This document shows, one piece after another, positions 18,197 through 27,400 of a stretch of DNA of 64,000 bases. The DNA is from Pelagophyceae sp. CCMP2097. Lineage: Eukaryota > Sar > Pelagophyceae. The stretch covers positions 55,245 through 119,244 of the forward strand of contig MU657174.1 of NCBI GenBank assembly GCA_026770575.1. Reading direction: 5' to 3'. How positions within the stretch are numbered: the first letter of the stretch is position 1; every line of letters starts with the position of its first letter. Position numbers and translations under genes: made by a program. A model generated the notes under the pieces. That model was not told where the DNA came from, did not search any database, and saw nothing but the letters and a program-made list of their open reading frames with translations.

Positions 18197-21100
18197 CTAC
18201 GCGTTTGCGTGGCTGCCTCGGACTCGTACGAGTGCCCGGACGCCGCGCTGGAGCGACTGCAGCTCCCGAACGACTTCCACCTGCGTCCACCAGTGCAGCC
18301 AGGCGCGCAGCAGGACGCGGTGCTGGACCTTTTTCCAGAGCCGCGTCTCGACCTGCCTTGACCTGCGGACGGCGGAGGCCCAATGGTCGAACGCCACCGC
18401 GCGCAGCGCGTCGCGCGCCGCCCCGAGGACGAGGTGCAGCAGCTTGGCGCCGCGGCGGTGCCGCGTGTCGGCGCGCCACTTGCGGAACGCGGCGGTGGCC
18501 TTTGCCCGCGGCGACGCGTCGATGGCGTGGAGCCCCGGGCCGACGGCGAACGCCACCGCGATAGCGCCGCAGATCGCCGCGTAGCGCATGTCGTCCTGCC
18601 GCGCGTCGACCAGCGCCGCCGCCGCGTACAACTCGCACCGCGCGTCGGCCGCCGAGTTTGCGCGCCACTTTGCAAAAGCGACTCGAGACGGCTCCGTCAC
18701 CTCGAACGACAGCTGCGCCTCGGCGGCGCGCCGGGAAGAGAGCTCGTTGCAGGCCACGTCGATGGCGAAGCGCTCCCACTTTGAAAACGCGCGCCGGAGC
18801 ACGCAGCCCATGGCCGTGCGCCACAGCTTTGGGGCCGCCACGTCGAAGAGTCGCCGAAGCCGGACCGCCTGCGCCTGCCACCGGCGCCAGGCGCGCGAAA
18901 GGCAGCGCAGCTTGTGGCTCGCAGCGGCGTGGTCGCAGCCCGCCGCGAGGCGCCGCAAAGATGCCGACACGCGACCGTGGCGCTCCAAAGCGGCGTTTTT
19001 GAGCCTCCCAAACGCGGACCGCCGCGTCGAGACCGCCTCGCGGTCGACGAGGCGCTGCATGATTCGGCGCGCGGTCGTGGCGCCGCGCAGGCGCCGTTCG
19101 GAAGAGGCGTGCACAATAAGCGTGTTGTGCAGGAAAGTCGCGAAAGCCTTTGCCGCGCGGCGGTGGGCCATCCTCCGCACCGTCACCGACGCGACTAAAG
19201 CGCCGCGCCCAAAGAGCGCAAAACGCCGCTTCGCGTCGGCCGAAAACGCGCGCCACTTGTTCAGGGCGCGGTGCGCGTCGCCGAGGCGGAGGCGTCTGCA
19301 AATGCGGCCCGCCGAACGCGCCGCTTGCCCGCGCCGCGCCTCGCAGCGCCGCAGAAACCGCGCACCGTCGCGCCACTTCAAAAACGCCTGCGACTGCGCG
19401 GCGCGCGCGCGGTTGCCGCAGCGCGCGGCGAGGACGCCGACGAGGCTGACCCTTCTCGCGGCGGCGCGCGCGGCCGTCGCGTCCAGAGTACGGCCCTGGT
19501 GGATGCACGTCTCGTACCAGGCGCGCCAGGCGCGCGCGAGGCCGGCCTTGGTGATGCGCAGCGAGAGGTTGCACACGGCTTTGGCCGCGCGCTTTGCGAT
19601 CTGGAGCGACGAGACGCTGCGCCGCCACTGCCTCAAAGCTTTGGCCAGTTCGCGCATCGACAGCCGCAAAGCGACCTTGCGCATGGCCTTGTGCGCATTC
19701 AAAGCCCGCTTCGCAAAGCGGTCCTGGGCGCGCCAGTGTGCCCAGGGCGACCATAGCGCCATCTTGCAGGCGCGCTTCAGCACGCGGACCATGCGCGCGT
19801 CGTCGTCCAATGCCTGTGCCACGCCCAGCCGCCACTGCGCCCACCCTGCGCCGAGCTTGGCATGTAGTAAACGCGCCGTCGCCTGCCGCAGCAGCCGCGC
19901 CCGAGCCGAAAAGGCGCGGACCTGGGACTTCCACTTTGCCACCGCGCTGTACAGCCGCCCGCGGCACATCCGAGCCAGGACCTTTGTCATCTTCCCACGC
20001 TTCTTCAGCAGCGAGGCGTGCGCGCTCAGCCACTGCCGCCAGCCGTCGCTCAGCTCCTTTTTGAGCAATCGGAGCAAAATTCGCTGAACGCGGCTCTTGG
20101 CAATCGTCCGTAAAGCGGCCGCGCGGCAATTTCCGACCCAGGACCGCCACGCCGTGGCGACGCGGTGCTTGACTAGGTGCGCCGCGCAGCGCCTCAAAGT
20201 CGTCTGCGTCGCCGCCTTTGAGCGCCACGCGTGCAGAGCCGCGGAGAGCTTACAGTGGAGCATCCTCGCCGCGGCGCGGCGCATCACCACCTTGCCCGCG
20301 TCGCGCGAGATGCAGCCCGCGACGAGCTGCCGCCAGCCAGAGGCGAGTTCCATCTTGGCCATTTTGACAAAGACGCGTTTGACAGTCTTGCGCCGCGCGT
20401 CCAACAACTTGTCAAATGCGTTTACGGCGCGCCAGCGGCGGAAGGGCAGGTACAGCTGCACGCGGAGCATGCGCCTTGAGACCTTGGCGAGCAGCTCCCG
20501 CTGCGCCCCGGCGCCGTCTGCCGAGACGCGCCACTGGCGCCACGCCGTGAAAAGTCTCTTGGACAACACGCGTCCAACGACGCGCCGCAAGAGCTGCGCC
20601 TGCTTACGCTTCGCTTTCACGTTCAAGCGCCACGCCGCCCACGCCGCGGAAAGAAACGCGTGGTACATGCGCACCGCGGCCTTTTTCGCGACGGCGATTT
20701 GGTGCACCAAGACGGCGTCGGCTCTGCGCCACGCGGCCCACCCTCGCGCGAGGTTCAACTTCTTCATGCGCCCGACGCAGCGCAGCACGACGGCGCGCTT
20801 CGACGCCATTTGTGCATGCGCGTTGCGCCACTGCCGCAGCGCGGCCGCGAGCTGCTTGGACCGCATACGGCCCAAGACGCGCCGCGTGCACAAGAGTCGC
20901 TTTTGCAGCGCCGCGTGCGCCTTGGAAGACGCCTTCCACGTCCGCAGTGCCGCCGAAAGCTTCGCGTGGCGCACGACGCGCAAGCACTTGAGTGCGACGA
21001 ATTGCTGCGAGGCACAGAGCTTCCACTTGTTCCACGCGTCGGAAACCTTTGCGTTTGCGAAGCGCAAAATCGTGCGCGTCATGACCGCGACGGTGACGTC

Positions 21101-24100
21101 GCGGTCGAGGCCGTTGTGCAGCAGCACCGAAAACGCGGCCGCGAGCTGGGCGCGCAGCATGCGTTTGACTGTCCGCACCATCACCTGCCGCCGGTGCAGG
21201 ACCGCCGCGTCGCCTAAGCGCCAACAGCGCCACGCGGCAAAGAGCGCGCGGTACAATACGCGCCGCAAGACGCGCGTGACGCGTCTTTTAACCTTCCGCT
21301 GCTTTGAGTCCACGGCCTTCCAGCGGCGCCAGGCCGCCGCCAGCTCGGCCTTTTGCATGCCCAAAACCGTCCGCTTCATCGCTTTGCGCTGCCCCAAAAC
21401 CAAAGTGCACCGCTTCACATCGGCGCGCCAGGCGACCCAGCCGGCGGAAAGGTGCCGCTTCAGCATGCGCAAAATTGAGCCCCGGAGCTTGGCCTTGGTC
21501 AATTCGCGCCCCTGAAGAACCTTGGTCCACTGGACCCACGCCTGCAGCAGTCTCGCGGCGGCGTTGCCGCCGCACCGGCGCGCGAACATGCCCAGCAGGC
21601 CGAGCTTCGCCGCTGCGTTTTGAGCAGCCTCGTAGGAAACCAATCGCCGTTCGGCGTGGCGCTTCGACCACTGCCGCCACGCGCTCGAGAGCTGCTGGCG
21701 GAGCATGCGCAGCACGGTGCGCTTCACCTCGCCCCGCGCCGCCTCGACCCTCGCCGTAAAAGCCTGCTGCGCCTTCCAGCAGGCCCAGGCAGAAGATAGT
21801 TTGACCTTGACCATTTTGAGCACCGCTTTGCGCTTGACGCCGTCTAACGCTTTTGCCGCCTCGCAGACTTCGAGCCAGCGCACCCATGCGCCGCAGAGCG
21901 CGACGCTGTGCATGCGCAAAGCGCAGCGCCGCAGCAGGTCCACAGAGTCGCTGCGTCGAGCGTCGTGGAAACGCCAGCGCCGCCACGCCGCCGAGAGTTG
22001 CTTGGACAGCATAACCGTCACCGCGCGCTTCATCGCCCGCCGCCGCAGCGCCTCTGCGGCATCGCCGCGTCGCCACTGCCGCCAGCAGCCCAGCAGCTCT
22101 GCCTTGATCATCCGCGCCAAAACGCGCCTCGTCGTGAGTTGGCGCGACTCCAATTTGACGTCCGCGAGGTCCGCGGAGCGCCACTTTTGCCAGCCGGAAA
22201 TGAGCTGGGCGTGCTGGAGGCGCAGCGCGACGCGGCGTATCTTCGCCACCGCGGCGTCCGCGCCGGCGAGCTCGCGCGTCGTCATGCGCCACAGGAAAAA
22301 GACCTTTGCGACGCTTCCGTGCACGAGTAAAAGCCCGACGCGCCGCATTTGCTTCTTCGCCGCGTCCGAGCGCCCAATCTCCCGGACGCGCGCGCGCCAG
22401 GCGGCCCACGCGGCGTGGACGCCGCGGTGCAGCATGCGCAGCGCGACGCGCTTGCAGAGGGCGCGGCCGTCGTACAAGACGCGGCCGCGCGCGTTCCACA
22501 GATGAAAAGCCGCTCCGACGACTCTTGCGCGGTTCGCCGTCGCGGCGCCCATGGCGCCGAGGAGCACGAGGATGCCCTTGGCCTTGGCTTTTTGTTTCAG
22601 GTCCTTTGCGGCCGTCTGCCATCGCCGGAAGAGGCGTCCGACGTGGAACGCGTCCGAATCCTTCGAAGCGCGCAAAAGGTCCCGGAGCTTGCGGAAGACG
22701 CGCTGCGTCACGGCCGACGCCTTGAGGGCGTCGCGCCACGTCTTCAAAGCTAAACGCAGAGGGGACTTGCGCTTGGCGTCGGAAGCGCCGAGCCTGTGCA
22801 GCACGGCGCACGCATTACTGTGCCCAACGCAAAACGACCGCCACGTCGACAGCGCCGCGTGCTGCTGCGACCGCGCGAGGCGCCGCACAACGCGGAATAG
22901 CTTGTGCCGCATTTGCTTCTTTGCCACCGCGGCGAGCGTTTTATGACGCCACCCCGCCATGACGCGCGACTTGGCCACCGATTCGCGCCTCGCAGACGCA
23001 AAGACGCCGCGCTCCAGCGCGAGGCGATTCAGCGCGCGCGCGGCCGTCGTGGTAGCCTTCCACTTGGTATAAGCGCCTTGCACCGAAGAGTGGGCCTTGC
23101 ATCGTAGAGTGCGTTGGAGCCACTGCGCGGCGCCGCGGCGGCACTTTTGCGTCGCCATCAAAGCGCCCTGCTGCTGGATGCTCGCGCGCCAGCGCGCAAA
23201 CGCGAGGCGCTCGGCACCGCCGCGCGACCGGCGCAGCAGCCGCTCCGCGCCGCGCCGGCGGTTGTTGTCGCGGTCGCGCTTCCGTTCGTCCTCGCGCCGC
23301 GTAGAGTCGCGCCACGCCGCGAACCCCGTCTGCATGCGGCCGCGCGCCGCCTTCCGAAAGCGGCTCGCCGCGACGGCGTGCGCGTGCGCCGCGCGTTTGG
23401 CTCTTTCGACGGAGTCGCGCCACACGCGCATGGCACCCCTTTGCGCGGCGCGCCTCCGCCTTCGTAAAGCGGCGAGGAGCAAAGCGGCGCCGGCGGCTCT
23501 TCGCGCGGCGCGGTGCGCGACGAGGCACGTGGACCGGAGGCGGTGGAGCCTCGCGGCGAGCTTGCGGAGCTCGTGCCTCTTGCACATGGCTGAAAGTTTC
23601 GCCGCCGCGCTGCGCTTCGCCGTCAGGACGGCGCCCCAGGCCTGCCAGCAGCCGGCCCACTTGCGCCAGGCGCGCGTCGTCCGCCGCTCGTCGCGCTCGA
23701 TGACGAGGGCCGCGGCGTGCTGCGCGCCCCGGAGCTTGTCCACGTCGCGCCGCGCCGCGCGCAGCGCGGCCACGTAGGCGCCCTTGGTCGCGTCGGCCGC
23801 GTGCGCAGGTTCCTCGTCGCCGTAGTGCGACCATTTCTTCGCAGCTCTTTGGAGCACGGTGGCGCGGTCGCGCGGCTGGCCGTTCGTCGCCAAACTGACG
23901 TTGGCCGTGCTCAACCGCGAGATCTGCGAGCGGTTCGTCTCGCGCGACGGCGACCGCTCCAGGCGCGACCGCGAGACGGACACCGGCGAAGCTGTGGCGT
24001 CGTGTAAACGCGGAGGCCTTCGCCCCTTTCTTCCCAAGTCGGCACGCACCCTGCTGCGACGACCTCCGTTGCTGGGCGGCCATCTGGCGGCGCGCCTCGT

Positions 24101-24802
24101 AGGACTCGCCCTGGGACTCGTTGTCCGAGGGTGGGGTGTCGGAGCGCGCGTCGCGCCTGCGCGGCGGCGTAGAGGCCACGGACCTCCCGCCGCCATGCTC
24201 GGCGAGCCATGCGCTGTCCTCTGGCATTAGAGCGACGACGAAGCGCGGCGACGACGCCGACGTGGTGCGGACGAGGGAGAGTACATCGTCAGAGTCCACC
24301 ACCTCCGACAGAAAACGCTCGCAGAGCCGCCGCCACGTCATGTTCCCGTTGCCCACCTCGGCCACGCCCTTGGCCCAAAGAGGCTTCTCCAGCAAAGGCC
24401 GGAACAGCCGCACCTACGCGGATTCGCCAGTATAGAGCCCGACCGGACGCCAAAAACGACGCCCCGAAAAGGCAACGGACCTCGCTGCGGTGGCCGCGGC
24501 CGCTCACGCCGAGCGCGTCGCAGATGGCGCATTGCAGCGAGTCGAGCGTGAGGCGCTGCCTGCTCCTAACACCGTCCAGATCAGACCGAGGCGCGCGGGC
24601 GACGGCGGGATCGCCTCTCAGCGCGCCACGGATCGTGATTTACGCAGTGCACCCCCGGCGCCGGCATTCCGCGGCTCGCGCCGCGGGTCGCGCATTGCCG
24701 TCGTTTGGATCGTCGATTCGCGGGCGCGGGGAGGGACTCGAGTTCGAGGTTGCATCGTCGCACTGCGGCCTCGGACCCCTCCGAGTAGAGCACGACCTCC
24801 AT
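18197..24802 (-). CDS. Giant Sfi1-like (centrin-binding repeat) protein
   Basis: The last exon, 23991-18197, is a single open frame of about 1,930 codons. Upstream exons 24413-24050 and 24565-24508 join in phase; a first exon from ATG at 24802 (MEVVLYSEGSEAAV) fits phase but its donor (near 24777) is uncertain. The total is about 2,080 residues. The N-terminal segment (LDSLQCAICDALGVRLFRPLLEKPLW ... MTWRRLCERFLSEVVDSDD) precedes a Ser/Arg-rich linker. The rest is roughly 45-50 helical repeats spaced about 32-35 residues apart, with the Trp pattern of Sfi1 repeats (LSAAWRRWR, LISGWQKWR, LCGAWVRWL, LRQWRNA). Sfi1 repeats each bind one centrin at spindle poles and basal bodies. The product is therefore inferred to be a long, filament-forming centrosomal or basal-body scaffold. 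Composition is extremely Ala/Arg/Trp-rich. Confidence 0.8.
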
Positions 24803-25468
24803 GCTGCCGCGGAAACGCGGAGATGAAGCGCAGGCCGGCGCGTTGATGCGCCGATGCCGCAACTACGGCGGGCGCACAGCGAGAGGCTCTGCGGCTGCGC
24901 CCGCGGTGCCACGAGCCGCGCGGACCGTCCAAGGTCCGGCCTTTGCGCCGCGGGCCGCGAAGGCTGTCCGGCGGCCTCGCCGCGCGCAAAAATCAGCCGC
25001 GCAGCAGCACGGCGGGAGAGCGCGCGGAGCGTCGCCTCAAATCCGGCGGGCCACTTTTTTGAATTTCCAAGGCCCTGAAGTCCGTTCCGCCGTCTTGTTA
25101 ATTTTGGGTGGCGGGCAGAGGAGGGGAGCCGGAGGCCGCCTCTCACTCGGGGGAAATTGCCGGAGGAATCCCCATGCCATTCGTTGATGCCTCGCTGTTG
25201 GCCACTCGATTCCAAATGTCCGCTCGACGCAAGCCGAATTAGAAAACCGAATCACGGGGGCTGCTGCGCGATATGCTGATACCTCGAGGTGGCTCCTACG
25301 ACTCCTCTTTAGAGACCCCGTCGAGGGCTTCCCATTCCTTTAAAGGTATTTTACCTACTTTGAGTAGGTTGAGGGTAAAATAGAGGTAAAAAGATAAAGT
25401 GCAAACTCAAAAAACAAACCGAGCTCGAGACGAGCTTGGTCCGCGACGCGAGCGCGCTTTCAGTGCGA
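24803..25468. promoter_or_regulatory. Divergent promoter region, Sfi1-like / ubiquitin-like genes
   Basis: About 670 bp between start codons facing away from each other. An AT-rich patch at 25320-25410 contains an imperfect repeat (TTACCTACTTTGAGTAGGTT, then GGTAAAATAGAGGTAAAAAG) that stands out from the GC-rich background and is the best core-promoter candidate for the rightward gene. No TATA box in consensus form. Confidence 0.35.
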
Positions 25469-26159
25469 ATGGCCGAGGTGGGCGGCGAGACCGGGGACGA
25501 GATGGTGACCATCCGCGCTCGGCACAAGAAGGTGCGGGCGATTGCGGCGGGGCCCCAACCTTGATGCGTCTGCAGACCTGTGCCGCCGCGCTCACCCGGC
25601 CCGCGCCCCGTAGACGGGCGAGGTGACGATCATGCGGGTGAAGAAGGGCACGCCGATGGGCGAGGTGCGCCGGCGCCCGCCGCAAACGCCGCGGCAGAAG
25701 CGGCGCCGGCCTTTTTTACAGCGGCGGCATCAGGTTTTCAAACAATACGCCGAAAAGAAGGGCCTCGAGGAGAGGTCACTCAGCTTCGTGCGTCTATGCG
25801 CCCCCTCCCGCGCGCGAATAGCCGCGGGGCCGGGGGGAATTTCCGCAGTCTCGAAAAGGGCGGCGCGGCGCCGTGAGGGCGCGCGACGACTCGCGGCACA
25901 CTCCCAGGTCGCGGGCGGCAAGTCCATCCCCACCAACGCCAAGCCCATGGACCTGAAGCGGGCGCAGACGGAAAGCCGAGTTAGCGACGCGGTGCGTCGG
26001 CGGCCGCCCCCCAAAGGAGGCGCGCTCGGCCCAAAGGAGGCGCCGCCGGCTTCGCGCGGCGCGGACCCAAACCCGCAGGCGCCGCCGACCGCCGGCACAA
26101 CAGCAGACAACCAGACGGGCCTCAACGAGGAGGACCTCGGCTGCAGCTGCTTTGGCTGA
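25469..26159 (+). CDS. Small ubiquitin-like (SUMO-type) domain protein with Cys-rich tail
   Basis: Exons 25469-25531, 25614-25664, 25722-25787 and 25908-26159, 143 residues, all introns phase 0 with GTGCGB donors. The first ~65 residues read as a beta-grasp of the SUMO/Rad60-SLD kind: EMVTIRARHKKTGEVTIMRVKKGTPM (two strands), RRHQVFKQYAEKKGLEERSLSF (helix with the VFxxYAEKxGL pattern of SUMO) and VAGGKSIPTNAKPMDLK. Unlike SUMO there is no C-terminal Gly-Gly processing site. Instead a Pro/Ala-rich 60-residue tail ends NEEDLGCSCFG, which could be a lipid-modified or metal-binding terminus. It is probably not a conjugated modifier but a protein with a fixed ubiquitin-like domain. Function unknown. 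Confidence 0.65.
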
Positions 26160-26402
26160 CGCGATGGCCGCCGCGAGCGACCCTCTTCCAAGCAGCCCCG
26201 CCAGCTCGGGACGCGGCCGTCGCAACGAACGGGCGTGGCCCGAGTTCCGAACTTTTGTCCGGGCGAACTTTTGTCCGTGCGCGCGCGAGTAAATTACTGT
26301 AATATCCCTCTTTTCGACTCGGACTGTGAAGCGCGGCTTTTCGACCGTGCAGCGCAACTTGGCGGCGGCGCGCGGAAAATGGTGTCAAAAATGGCCGACC
26401 AG

Positions 26403-26732
26403 TCAGAGGAGCTGCTGACGCTCGAGGGCCGGGCTTTGTTTTGGCGCCGAATCGTGCGTCGGCGCCGCGCATCGGCCGTCGGGCGTATCGCGCGGCTTGA
26501 ATAGGCGGAGGCCGCGGTAGGCGTGGACTGCAATCGAGGCGGCGGACCAGGCGATGAGGTCGAGCGACACGGCGCGCGTCGAGGCGTAAAACGCCATGAG
26601 CATAACGAAGGCCGCGCAGAGGAGGAGCCTTACGCGCAACTGGTCCTCGACCAGCGCCGCGGCCAGAAAGAGGACGTTTGCGCACTGCAGCGTCCACGCC
26701 GCCGCCGGCGCGATGGAGTACTCCCCGGCCAT
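26403..26732 (-). CDS. Small multi-span membrane protein (Popeye-like N-terminal pattern?)
   Basis: A frame of 109 residues from ATG at 26732; the frame stays open upstream to about 26806, so an earlier exon is likely. There are three closely spaced hydrophobic helices: APAAAWTLQCANVLFLAAAL, VRLLLCAAFVMLMAFYAS and LDLIAWSAASIAVHAYRGLRL, then a short polar tail. The pattern of helix, short RVR loop, helix, then a helix with W and an AYRGL end is reminiscent of the membrane part of Popeye-domain proteins, but no cyclic-nucleotide fold follows. Treat as an unknown membrane protein. Confidence 0.4.
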   Translation of the reverse strand: MAGEYSIAPAAAWTLQCANVLFLAAALVEDQLRVRLLLCAAFVMLMAFYASTRAVSLDLIAWSAASIAVHAYRGLRLFKPRDTPDGRCAAPTHDSAPKQSPALERQQLL

Positions 26733-27400
26733 GCGGACGCGCAAACCGCAAAGCGCGGCCGCCCCGAGCCCGCGCGTGAGCCGCGATAGGGACGACTCGT
26801 CGGCTGCCAGTCAAGCTCGCCCAAGCTGCAAAGGAGGCTGCCACCGCGACCCCCGACGAGGGCGTGTCGCTGCGCGCGAGCTCCGGCTCTCGATGCGCGC
26901 CTGGCGCGGACCGTTCCGGACCACAGAATCTCGGAGACGTATTTCAGCGATTTTTACTTTAATCAATCAAACAGTCGGCGCGGAGGGCGGAGCGCGGGTG
27001 AAGGTGCGGATGAGAGAGTCGAAATCACGAGGAAGAACGGCGATCATCTAACCATTCCAGCTGAACTAGAACACCGCGCTGTCGTCGAACGCGAAGTGGT
27101 CCGCCGTGATCGGTCGCCGCACTCGCCTTCCCGGAGCGCGCGCGAGTCGTCGCACAGCTGGAGCCTGGTGTCCCGAAGGATGGTTTTTGAAGTGGCTACA
27201 CTGCTGAGCGACGCGCACGTGAGCGGGTCGTTGAGATACTGGTTGGGGTCGAGGCGGTCCTCGTCGAACGAGAGGCGGCTCCCGCGAGCCGGCTGCGGCG
27301 CCGTATATATTTTCAGCGATTGATCGGGATTAGTGTTGATCCGCAAGGGCCAGAAGGTTCTCCGCACGCCCGGCCCCTGGCGACGCCGGCGCCCCGCAGC
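26733..27400. other. Spacer with possible minus-strand exon and TATA-like element
   Basis: About 670 bp between divergent genes. A TATA-like run (GTATATATTTT, 27303-27313) lies 90 bp before the M28 peptidase start. On the minus strand, 27060-27345 reads like coding sequence (INTNPDQSLKIYTAPQPARG, LSFDEDRLDPNQYLNDPLTC, and in another frame TADHFAFDDSAVF ending at TAG near 27065), but no ATG or clear splice pair was found. Confidence 0.35.

Noticed and set aside
18066..24413. Long open frames on several other strands and frames overlapping the Sfi1-like gene
   Set aside because: They are Arg/Ala-rich by-products of high GC and repetition. Only the minus-strand frame with regular Trp repeats shows family structure.
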